Of a DNA stretch of 64,000 nucleotides, positions 47,140 to 57,885 are shown one piece after another. The notes under the pieces are model-generated. The model had not been told where the DNA came from and searched no databases. It was given only the letters and a program-made list of their open reading frames with translations. Source of the stretch: Gigaspora margarita (taxonomy: Eukaryota; Glomeromycota; Glomeromycetes; Diversisporales; Gigasporaceae); the NCBI GenBank assembly GCA_009809945.1, contig WTPW01000156.1:222092-286091 (forward strand), read 5' to 3'. Position 1 is the stretch's first letter, and every line of letters begins with the position of its first letter. The position numbers were made by a program, and so were the translations under genes.

Positions 47140-47278
47140 GAGTGCTCTTTTTTTTAAAAAAAAAATGCTCTTTTTTTTTTAGAGAGCACTTTTTTTTTTA
47201 GAGAGCACTTTTTTTTTTAGAGAGCACTTTTTTTTTTAGAGAGCACTTTTTTTTTTAGAGAGCACTCTTTTTTTTTAT
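47140..47278. repeat. 20-bp tandem repeat, AGAGAGCAC plus T run
   Basis: Six units of AGAGAGCACTTTTTTTTTT, preceded by an inverted GAGTGCTCTTTTTTTT / AAAAAAAAAATGCTC start. Confidence 0.9.
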
Positions 47279-47639
47279 ATTGGTAATAGCAATTATATAA
47301 ATCACATAACCCAGGTTTTTGGTGGCTATCCAAAAGATATATCTTGTAACTGTAATAGTGCATTCTGATTGGGTTAAATTAAAAACATATATGTTCACAT
47401 TTTTACAATTAATTAATAAATTGTTAATTTTTAAAAAGGCTACTGTTCTGCCAGTTTAGCTATAAATTGAAATCTAAATAACAAGTTTTATTATTTAGTA
47501 CAAAAAGAACAAAACTTGTAAATAAGTTTTATATTTTATAAATTTTTAAAAGAGAAGTAGTATTTTTTGTAAAGCTATTTTTTATGGAGATTTAAAGCTA
47601 CTAGTACTATATCTTAAATCTTGGTTATAGCATATAACA

Positions 47640-47900
47640 TTCTCTAAAACAAAAGGCTACTAAGGTGTTTACAAATCAAATAGTATAAAGAGTATAAAAA
47701 AACAAAGATAGCTATTATTTTTTCTTTTTTTGCATAATTCTTTTGGAGTTTGCAAGATTTTGATATATAAAATAGCTTGTTAAATGTATATGAGTAAGGA
47801 CTTTCTATAATATGCATTTTTAAAAGAACATTATATTATAAAAGTATTAAGAAATTTAAGAAAAACTATTTTATAGTACATAGATTACAATTCTGCTAGT
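47640..47900. repeat. Dispersed repeat, second copy of 43530-43760
   Basis: Direct-orientation match to the copy 4.1 kb upstream over about 230 bp, with scattered differences. Confidence 0.6.
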
Positions 47901-48228
47901 TTTTTTAATTAACAAATATATTCTAGATAATTTATTTTATTAATTTTTTTTTTGGTATGCAATTTATATTTTTAAGATACATTCAGTAAATTTAGTGTTC
48001 AGATCTAGATAATCTGTTTATCTAAAGATAATTATCTGTTGAAAAAATCATTATCTGTTATCTATATCTGTTCATAATTCCATTATCTAGATAACAATCT
48101 AGATTATCTGTTAATTATTAGATACTAAATAAATCTAATATAAATTTTGTATAACACAAACAAATACTTGCGAAATCGTACTATAGATGCATGAGCAACC
48201 CAGGCTTGCACTTCCAGATTATTGTATA

Positions 48229-48395
48229 AGAGTGCTGACATTTATTAGGTAATATTTTAGGGGGTGGGGGGTCAAGAAAAATCTTACCTTAGTTAGTTAG
48301 TTAGTTAAATTTGATTGGCTAAAATAAAATCTTATCTGGGGGATAGGGGTAAGCTCCTATAGTAAATGGATATTAGGCAATAAATGTCAGCGCCC
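48229..48395. mobile_element. Small TA-flanked MITE
   Basis: Ends AGAGTGCTGACATTTATTAG and inverted GGGCGCTGACATTTATTG, flanked by TA at 48227-48228 and 48396-48397. The centre has TTAG repeats (TTAGTTAGTTAGTTAGTT). 167 bp, non-coding. Confidence 0.82.
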
Positions 48396-48397
48396 TA

Positions 48398-50865
48398 ATT
48401 CCTCAACCCACTTTATCTTTAAACTGGAGTTTAACCCGGGTTGCTCCATTCCACTAACAACTTTAATGGTACATAGTATAAATGCTGATACTCTATATAA
48501 TTTCATACCAGAAATGGAGTGATATCAGATATTTTGTGTAGTAAATAGTATATATATGCATACATACACAAAATCTTGCATTTTATTGAACAAATGCATA
48601 TAGCGAAGCAAGGGTATGAATACATTTAGAAAATTTGCATCTAGAGATGAGCTAAATTGATTACATATAATTATTTAATATTAACAAATATTATTAGATA
48701 AGCAATAATACTTAGAATTTAAAGCTCTTGATATTTGCATAGAATAGCTACTGTCAGAGAATATACCAGATTGGGAAATCAGATTCAAGAATGATCTACA
48801 CATTGATTCTCACATTTGATTGGCTTTTGCACACGTTTTTGTAACCATTTTTTGGAAATTTTTTATTCATTTAATTCAATTTAACAAACTCGCAAATAGA
48901 TATATAACTAGGTTTTTGAAGACGTCAAGTTTAATTAATCCACAATAATCCACTTTTAATAAATTATTGCTTTCTGCAGGAATTTTTTTGATAGAAATAT
49001 TATTTTCTTTTGCATATTGGTGAATTACAACTACAACAGCTATCCAAATAAGCTCTAATGCCTGAAATGTTAATTGATAATCAATATTTTGCTCAAGTTT
49101 ATCAAGAAATTTAATACCAAGCTGTATAACAAGCCCAAAAAGCTCATACCCTAAAAAGGCAACAATTAATACATTGTACATTGTTTTACTTGTATGCCAT
49201 TGTCATAGAATACAACATACTTCTTGTTCTTCATTCTTGTAATCCTTCATATTAGTATTCTGTATAATTCAGACTGGGTGGGTATTTTTAAAGATCCGTA
49301 CCTAGTCCAAATATCAACTCAGATCTAAAATTAGAATCTGATTCTGTATCACTTCATTCAGGTCTGAGCCCAGATTTATGAAATTTCAAAAAATTTATAA
49401 ACATAAAGTTGTTTAAATAATGAAGAGCCCAAGTGCTCTCACTAAAAAACAAAAAAAAGTGATAATTACTAGCATCACATAATCGATTAAATTGTTATAT
49501 CTTACTTTACAATCATAATCGCAATCACAATTATTAATTGTTATTAATTATAAAGGTTACAATATTAATGATAAAAATAATAAACCTAATTTTATTAAAA
49601 ATCTAATAATCATTATAATATATAATAATTTATCTAAATCACTACCCAAACATCAATTTCTAGCCTTAACTCTAAACTAAATTCTCAAATTGCTATATAT
49701 TACCAATTTTAATGCCTTTTATACAAAAAGTCAAGACCACTTATAAAACCTTCAAATAAAAAAAACCAAAAAATGACAAAACACCTGACAAAGACCCACT
49801 TATGTCAAGAAAACCACCAACTAACAATGGCTCTGAAGAATGCAATTCAGATACATTCATAACAGTGATGACAACCCAAAAACATGATATAGAACTGTTG
49901 TAAAAAACAAACAACGATATGCACTGAATAATACATCAACTAAAAACACTAAAATTTGAAACTTTTTATCTGAAGAAAAACAAAAACTGCAAAAGTTAGT
50001 ACAAAGATAAACAGTAAACATGCACAAAACAAAACTAACTAAACTAATAAAGCTAGTAATAAAAAGATATATCAAAACCAACGATTATAGATCAACTAAT
50101 AATACTATACCAAGCCCAATGACAAAAAGCACAGAAGCTGTTCCTGTACAAAAAAAAAAAGCATGAAAATTTAATACTAAGAACTAAACAAAGATACTAA
50201 AAAAAAGATACTGCTAGCAACAAATGATGCCACAAGTCTACTAACTAAAAACCAACTAGTGACACTACAAGCCCAATACAAAAGACTAATTAATAACATT
50301 ACAAGTCTGATGGTGAAAGTCTATTAATGATATCACAACAAGTTCTAGTGAGCCCAAACAACAAAGCCGACTAATAGTATCACAAGCCATAACAATAAAA
50401 AGTACCAAAATTCAAACTGTTTATGAACAAAATAGAGAAAATGCAAAAGTTAGTACAAGAACTAGACACAAATATAAAAAAAACAAATAATCCTAATAAA
50501 TGGCGCTAGTGACAAAGATGTACTAAAATGAACAACACCAATACAAAAAAAGACTAACCAATGATTACCGTTACCTGATTTTGAAAAAGAAACATGTATA
50601 AAAGAAAAAAAAATATTAAAAATACTTGACTGCAGAACTGTAAAAAAATCTAAATTAGCCAATTAGCATTAAGTATTATTCTAATAGACCAGATCAAGTA
50701 TTACCTGAGCGGACCTTTGTGTAGGTCTGAACCTGTATTGAATCTGAAAAATTAAGGGTCCAAACTCAGTTCGTCAACAGACCAGACCAGACCTAGACTG
50801 GACCCAGATCTTTTGCAAAACACTACTTCATACAATGATATATTGCTTCATTATACACCAAATTC
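48398..50865. other. No supported gene; A-rich degenerate repeat from 49730
   Basis: A 101-codon minus-strand frame at 48876-49181 (MYNVLIVAFLGYELFGL, hydrophobic at both ends) is the only frame of note; no motif, so I leave it uncalled. From about 49730 to 50660 the plus strand is A-rich with recurring words (GACACTACAAGCCCAAT, ACAAAAGTTAGTACAAG-like). The complementary T-rich theme is seen at 43985-44285. Frames on the minus strand here are T-rich artefacts. Confidence 0.4.
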
Positions 50866-52308
50866 AGTACACTATTTTCTGTATAACCAAAATCTTCTAA
50901 ATACATATCTACAGCTTGATGAACATTCTCATTTTTGCTTGGAGCTTCTCTAGCTTCAAGAATTACAATATTTGGGGTACTAAAAATGATGCTGATTCAG
51001 TATTTTCTTTAAGAGCTATGTTAATATGTTTGATTTCAAATATTTGTTCTTGATTAATTAATTGGCTAAAAATTGTATCTATTTTTTTATTCCATATTTT
51101 TATTATAGGACTTATACCAAAAAGGTCTTGAATTTCAAATTATTCTAAGTTGGAAAGCTCTAAACACTCGAACTGGAAAACCATTCATAGTATTGCATGT
51201 GTAGTAGTATGAACTATATTATAGATATTACTATATTGAAATGTTTTCTTTTTCCTATCAATATTATCTATAACTACAAGTTTTAAAATATTTGAATTTG
51301 TATTTATATCTAGGAGCCTTAAACGAGGAACTGTAGCTTATATTCATTTTTTTTGAATACTTGCTTCATGGTCTCTAACATATGCTACAACCTGAACTGC
51401 ATTAAAAATTTTGTACAATAATCCTATTATTTGTAGTTGCCGACAAAGAGAAGAAAGCACATGAGTAAACCATATTTTCCAATTAGAAAAAGCAAGAGTA
51501 AGTAATATTGAAAAGAAGAAAAAGAAAGTATTTTAATTTTTTTTATCTAATAGTGAAGGTGGCAAATTTTATTCTCTTTGTTTTCTAGCTAATACTTTAT
51601 TTTTATTTTCTATTAGAACTAAAATAAAACTTGAAAAAAGGTTACAAGAGATAATAGCATAGCATTATAATATTCATTAAAAGATTTTGGCTTTTCAAGT
51701 GATATTAAGTTTTGTTTAAGCTTTGGTCATTCTTGTAATACAGAATGGGCAAGTATTTTTTAAAATCTTTGCATATAGTAGGCTTTAATTGTACAGCTTG
51801 CTTTTTTTCATTAATATCAATTTTTTTAATAGCAAATGCTATTTTAATTAAAAAAAACTAGAAGCTATAGATGTTGATATTATAGCATTATTCTCTAACT
51901 CGAGAATATTAGTAATAATATTCAATAATTTGACAAGTTCATTTAATAAAAAATCTTTAAAATATTATTACTTGATTCTGCAATTTGTTCAATCTATTTA
52001 TTAAATAACTTCAAAGCAAGTATAGTATCTGTATTATGTTCTCCTCATTCTGTACATGTAACTATTAGTTTTTTAATTCCTAACTGAACATGCAAATGAC
52101 CTCCATTTGTTGTAAAGCAATCTGTGCAAATAAATCAGGGTTTATTATTGTCTAATAATTCAGTTGATAGTCCTTCATAATTAGTAATTGTCAGACAGTT
52201 ATATAATTCATGATATAGAATTTGAATTATGTGTTCACAAACTTTTTGGGTATGTAATAAACATGTTTTGTCTCTTGTAAAAAAGCATTTTATTTTGGGG
52301 ATGCCTAT
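50866..52308 (-). pseudogene. Unidentified repeated-type ORF remnant, 3' part
   Basis: The minus strand reads, through several stops, IKCFFTRDKTCLLHTQKVCE, HIIQILYHELYNCLTITNYE (52135-52290), then FICTDCFTTNGGHLHVQLG with a CxxC and a GGH motif, EQGEHNTDTILALKLFNK-like sequence, then WKIWFTHVLSSLCRQLQIIG, FNAVQVVAYVRDHEASIQKK, LKLVVIDNIDRKKKTFQYSN, IYNIVHTTTHAIL and a last block to about 50870. Blocks in changing frames and CAG/CAA-to-stop changes show a dead gene. The VIDNID and CTDC motifs make a mobile-element origin plausible, but I cannot name a family. Confidence 0.5.
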
Positions 52309-53192
52309 TTCCACCATGGTATTTTGCTATTTCCACTATAGTTACACAAGAATTTCTATTTTTAGTATTTAATATAATATATTATAAATTTACTATAATT
52401 CTAACCCTAAAACTAATAAGTAAACTTTCTTTGGTTCCTAGTTAAAAGTTGTAGAGCTCATTTTTCTGATTCTAATGGTAGTTAAATCATCAAAATCGGC
52501 CCAGTGGATCCCAAGATACTTGGGATCAAAAAAGAAAACATAAGGATCAGCAAATTCACTGTTACACAAACTATTCATTTTTCTTTACATACATTTTGAA
52601 ACATTTTTTTATTATAGTGAAAAATTTTACTAAGAAACTAATAAAACTCATTTTAAGAAACTATATTTTATTGAGCTAAAGAACAACTTTACTTAAGAGC
52701 CCAAAGTCAATTGTGATAATAAAATTCTGTGCAAATCACGATTTTTCGTTTGACAGATTTTTTTTAACTTCTTTACATATGTTTTGAGAAGTTTTTTATT
52801 GTAGTGAAAAATTTACTAAGAAAATAATAAAACACGTCTTTATTTAAGAACTCAAAGTCAATTGTGATAATAAAATTCTGCACAAATCATGATTTTCCAT
52901 TTGATAGCGTTTTTATTCTTTGTGTAACAGTGAATTTGCTGATCCTTATGTTCTCTTCTTTGATCCCAAGTATCTTGGGATCCACTGGGCCGATTTTGAT
53001 GATTTAACTACCATTAGAATTAGAAAAATGAGCTCTACAACTTTCAATTAGAGGCCAAAGAAGGTTTACTTATCTGTTATTAGTTTTTAGAGTTAGGGTT
53101 AGGGTTGGGGTTAAAATTAAAGTTAGAATTAATTCTAAAAATAGAAAATTTTGTGTAACTATGGTGGAAATAGCAAAATACCATGGTGGAAG
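52309..53192. mobile_element. Foldback element, about 880 bp, interrupting an ORF remnant
   Basis: TTCCACCATGGTATTTTGCT at the left and the inverted AGCAAAATACCATGGTGGAA at the right. The arms of about 250 bp pair closely (including CCCAAGATACTTGGGATC, itself a palindrome, in both). Between the arms two direct repeats of about 165 bp each contain GTGATAATAAAATTCTG (52712 and 52864). A GTTAGGGTTAGGGTT tract lies in the right arm. The target site is probably TA. Confidence 0.88.
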
Positions 53193-53870
53193 TAGTAGCC
53201 CCCTTTATTTTATTACAAAAAAGATAGTGACATGATGCAATCATACTTTCTTCTGTTGATATTTTGTTTCTTATACCTGAATGTAAATACTTCAGATCAT
53301 AGTTATAATGCTGCATACAAAAACCTAGTTATGAGATATCTTTATCAAGATTTTTTACAACCTGAGAGTCAACTTCCTACATACCTGATAGTTGATTTAT
53401 ACTTCAAACTTTTACATTATTGCATCTTTGAATTATGGTTGATTTATTGCTAATTTCATTATCAATTACAGCACAAATTGTAAATCTTGTAGAATTTTCT
53501 ATATCAGAAGAAAGTAATATATCAAATTCTGCATTAAATATTTCTATCTCATTATTACACTTTTAAATAATTTATTACTCTTGATTAATTCATCTGTTTC
53601 TTCTACAGATCTAATTATTTCTTTTATTTGGTTATACAAATGTGAGAGCATCATTATGTGCTACTGTTTGTTTAATACCAGTATCAAATTCTGGGCTTTC
53701 TTCAAAGTTGAATAAAGCTTTATATAAGTAACCCATTTTTTTTTTTTTTAAACACACCTGAATTTTGATGTTGCAGTTTTCAAAAAAAAAATTATTGATT
53801 AGTAGAATATTAAAAATGAAATATGTGTTGATACTATAGTAATAATTGAAATTCTTTGTAGTTAGCAAGC
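53193..53870 (-). pseudogene. Unidentified repeated-type ORF remnant, 5' part
   Basis: The minus strand from about 53780 reads KMGYLYKALFNFEESPEFDT, GIKQTVAHNDALTFV, then a stop and NKRNN, with later decayed blocks to the foldback. It lies upstream of, and on the same strand as, the remnant at 50866-52308, so the two are probably one gene split by the foldback. A poly-T run at 53741-53750 sits near the start. Family not recognised. Confidence 0.45.
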
Positions 53871-54220
53871 TAAATAGATCACTATTTATACCGCTTATAT
53901 ACTCTATAATTGGTGGTTATTATGCAAAATTTAAATATTCTATATAGCAATTTATAAATTATCAATAAATTTTAATAAATTAAACTTACAAGATTTATAA
54001 ATTTTAATAAAGTAAAAAAGGCAATACTTTTTGTACACTCTGTTTTTGCTATTTATATCCAGCCTATATATAATAATACATTATAGTTTTTAATTAAGAT
54101 GCTAATTGTACCTCTCATTTTTGCTATTTGTACTCTTTTCTATATCAATAACTAATTATTTATCACTATACAGGAGTTTAATTTATATTTTTAATTATTT
54201 TTTTAATAAAATAAAGGTTT
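53871..54220. other. AT-rich interval, no gene seen
   Basis: No frame, paired ends or tandem structure recognised. Confidence 0.4.
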
Positions 54221-54222
54221 TA

Positions 54223-54335
54223 CCATATTGTTGTGAAATAACAGGCATGGTTATTATTTAGAGGTTTGCCTGAATTAAGCTTAATTTAGGCTGAAATTTG
54301 TAATTTCACCTGCACATTATTTCATGACAATATGG
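54223..54335. mobile_element. Small TA-flanked MITE
   Basis: CCATATTGTTGTGAAATAA and inverted TTATTTCATGACAATATGG, flanked by TA at 54221-54222 and 54336-54337. 113 bp. The inner part holds ATTAAGCTTAAT. Confidence 0.82.
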
Positions 54336-54427
54336 TATGATTGTTTTGTACAACAAAATTATGTAACAATTGTACAAATAGCAATTTCCAATAAAGGCAA
54401 GCTACAATATTATAATTAATTATATTA

Positions 54428-55074
54428 TCCCTTAAATGGTAAGCAATTGCAGGCAAATTTGCCTGCAATTTTTTCTATAAACATTTTTTTGATTTAGCTT
54501 TTTAAATATTTAAAATATTTAAATAAAATTTTATACAATAATATTTGTAAATAAAGATTATATTTTTGCTATCTTTGTATTTAAATAAATTGTAGTTGCT
54601 TATAAGCCCAAAATATACAAATTTCAAAAAAATTTTTTAACTAAAAAATTATTTTAAACCTTTTTGGCGAACTCTTTAAATATTAATTTTAGATCTATTG
54701 TTTTTAATACAACTTTATAGATTATATAAAGAATTACAATTTTTATTATTACAAGTTTTATGATTTACTTGTAAAAATTAGTACTTGTCTTAAGAGCAAA
54801 AATTTTTTTTAGCTTCGGGAACATATAAAATTTTAGAAAATATAAAAAAATTTTAATAGTAAACTCTAAAGTTACACAAACTTTGAACTTTAATTAATTA
54901 AAAATTATTTAATAATTTTAAAAAATTTTTATAATAAAGTTAATAAAATATATTTCAAATAATATATTATATAAAATAAAAAATTTCCAAATTATTTATT
55001 TGTTGTTTTATTTAAAAAAACCTTAAATATTTTCAAAATTGCAGGCAAATTTGCCTGCAAGACCTTTTAAGGGA
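54428..55074. mobile_element. TIR element with GCAGGCAAATTTGCCTGC palindrome, copy 2
   Basis: TCCCTTAA and the inverted TTAAGGGA at the ends, flanked by TA at 54426-54427 and 55075-55076. Both ends carry the exact palindrome TTGCAGGCAAATTTGCCTGC. The interior matches 34141-34793 along its length. 647 bp, non-coding. Confidence 0.88.
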
Positions 55075-55076
55075 TA

Positions 55077-56280
55077 AATTTTTTAATTAATTATGTTCAA
55101 TTACAATTTTTTTTTAATAAAAAAAAACTACCAATTTGTAATTTAACCTAGAATTTATTATTTTTTTTTGTACCCAAATAATTTTTAATAAAATTTTTTA
55201 TGGATGTTCTTTTTGTAACAATTGCATTTTTATTAAAATTTCTTTAAATAACATTTTGCTATTTAATACTAATGTTTGGTAACACTCATAAATTTAATAG
55301 CTTTAATAAGGCTTGATACTAATCATTATGGTCAACCTAAACATTTAGCTAATTTTGATTATGGCCAAAAAACAAGCAATCAATTATTGTGGTTTAAAAA
55401 AAAAATGTGAAATTTGCAGATCAAAAAAAAAGAGAAATCGATTCTGATTTCTTTAACATTTTTTTAGACTTTTAAATTGACTTTTATCAATTTTTAATAT
55501 ATTTGACTGAACATTTTTGTAGAAATGCTATAAAAGTTGTAGATTTATTATCTTGTAACAAAACTTTTGTAAGAATATTATTTGCACATTCATTATTTTG
55601 CAAAGAATTTGAGTAGTTGTTTTTTTTAAGCTAATAAATTTACATGCATGAGTGAAAAGAAATTTCAGAGTTGTACCAAATTCAAACTTATAAAAATTAT
55701 ATATGATTCTAGCAAATTAGTTTGTTTATTACTAAAAGAATCACAAATTTTCAATAAGTTTTAGATATAAAGTTGCATAATAAATATATTTTGTTCTGTG
55801 ATATAATTTTTGATTATTAGTTAAGTATTTTTTTTAAAAAAACAATATATATATATGTATCTCCTTATAATAAAATTATTATCTCATCACAAGTGTCCTG
55901 TACATTTTTACTAATCATTTTCACATATGAAAATTAGATGGCATAAATGGTCATGATCACATGTTATAAGAAATTCACAATATTGATATCAAATACATGT
56001 CATTAATGTTAATGGCCTTATGATATATAGTATCATATTTAATTGCTTGTTTGGTAAGTATAAGTGTGTAAATGAAGTTTAGCTTTTAAGGGTATGTGTA
56101 ATTTATAGTAATAGATCAATTACAAATAATGATAAATCTGTTACACATTAATTATCAGCAGATTTATATATCATCATAAATGACAAATTTTCCCACATTC
56201 TAATTATAGCTTTTTGGATATGGCAAAGTTGATTGAATTTTTTTAATAAATCAGCATTAATCAATTTGCTTTTCTTTTAA
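55077..56280. other. No supported gene
   Basis: AT-rich. Short protein-like stretches do not add up to a frame. TA microsatellite at 55845-55857. Confidence 0.4.
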
Positions 56281-57010
56281 AGAATTGGGTTTTGTTTGTT
56301 ATAGCATTTTGTATTTTTGAAATTGGATTAACTGAAATATGGACAATATTAATAATATGCGTTAGTAAGTTACATACTGTGTATCACTAAAATAGTAAGA
56401 TTTATAACAATATCATGATAGAAACCATAATAATTCCAATGTGAACTAATTTAACCTCAACCCTGTATTGTGATTATTAGAATAGTACTCAAGTTTTGTA
56501 TGAGGATTTTTAATAGTAATTCATAATAAAAACCACAATAATTTGATCAAAATCAACCTTAAAATGTATTATCTGTCGAATAGGTTTGTAACTAAATTTT
56601 TCATAGTAATTCATAATAGAAATTACAGTGATTCTAATACAAAATAATTCACCTTTTCATCATTACTAAAATAGTGAGTTCTGTAGTAAAATTTAAAAAT
56701 TGAGTTTTATTTATTATGGGCACTTTGTATCTTTGAAATTAGATTACCATAATAATTTCAACACAAAATAATTAAACCCTAATACTGCATTGTGATTATT
56801 ATAATAATGCACAAGTTTTATATGAGAATTTTTAACAGTAATTCATAATATAAACCAATATTTTATTCATTGAGTAGGTTTGTAACAGAATTTTTTATAG
56901 TAATTCATGATAGAAATTACATAATTCTAATACAAATAAGACTTTATAATTACAAAATAATGAGTTCTATAGCAAAATTTTAAAAAATCAATTATAGGCA
57001 CTTTGTATTA
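56281..57010. repeat. Tandem duplication, about 310 to 420-bp units
   Basis: A block ATTGAGTTTTATTTATTATG, then GGGCACTTTGTATCTTTGAA (56698) matches the diverged 56281 start, and a third partial start lies at 56985. Internal landmarks repeat in the same order (TGCATTGTGATTATT, then AGTAATTCATAATA, then GTAGGTTTGTAAC). The units differ by a deletion. Non-coding. Confidence 0.75.
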
Positions 57011-57058
57011 TAAAGGGCACCAGCGGCACCTCACAAACACTTGTACTATATAATATAT

Positions 57059-57398
57059 GGGGTGTCCTCAATTAAAACAGCCCATATTTACATATATCTT
57101 ATTTTGAGATAATTGAGTTTAATCAAATTGTTTTGATTTTCAGACTGATTGCGGGATTAATCAAATTTCACGATTTTGATTGGTTAAAGGCAACATGTGA
57201 CTATCGGGCAATCTCGTGATGTGCGGGCTCTACGCAGCCTCATGTAATTTTTCTTTTACATTATCTTGATTTTTTATTATGCATATCGACTTTCATTTAT
57301 AATTGAAAAATGTCGACCATGTCCAAATTTATATGAATCTAATAAAAACTCAATTTTCAAAAATTGTAAATATGGGCTGTTTTAATTGGGGACACCCC
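57059..57398. mobile_element. TIR element, about 340 bp, GGGGTGTCC ends
   Basis: GGGGTGTCCTCAATTAAAAC plus AGCCCATATTTAC at the left and the inverted sequence at the right (35 of about 36 bp match). The flanks are AT repeats, so a TA duplication is likely but cannot be defined. The interior is unusually GC-rich and contains GTGCGGGCTCTACGCAGCC. Tc1/mariner-like MITE by termini (inference). Confidence 0.85.
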
Positions 57399-57630
57399 AT
57401 ATATACACACAGAAGTCATTATATAAATATTAGTTGCATTGTCAAATGTAATGTTAAAGAAATCACCAATTAAAAATTAGAATCATTGATTTCTTTTTTT
57501 TTCCTGATTGCATATTTTTGCAACTGCAATAAATAACCTTGCAAGAATTGCACAAATAGAATTTGTTCCTTGAGCTACTGATAATAATAAAAATAATGAA
57601 TCAAGACTACAAAAATTATAAAACAGATTA

Positions 57631-57883
57631 GGGTGCTCTCAAACACCTAAATTAATAGGTCAGTGCACAATTTTGTAATTAATAGCAAATAAATTATTTG
57701 GTCAAGTGAGTTCAATGTCACAATCAAAAAAAGATGGTCAGAGTCCATCTTTTTTTATTATAGAGTTGCATTGAATGGCTAAAATTCAATATCTGTATTT
57801 TGCAAAATGACCTTTGGAAAAATTATCATAAGGCTTACTTCAATTAATACTCATGCATAATCTCTATAACTGGCAAAGCACCC
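57631..57883. mobile_element. TA-flanked MITE, 253 bp
   Basis: GGGTGCT and the inverted AGCACCC, flanked by TA at 57629-57630 and 57884-57885. A hairpin AAAAGATGG/CCATCTTTTT lies near the centre. The right end TGCATAATCTCTATAACTGG resembles the sequence that closes the 33-bp array at about 47060, so that array may once have been inside such an element. Confidence 0.75.
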
Positions 57884-57885
57884 TA

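Noticed and set aside
53090..53115. Telomere repeat (TTAGGG)
   Set aside because: Only two to three units, inside a foldback arm; similar short tracts occur in other elements (62455, 23605). Not a chromosome end.
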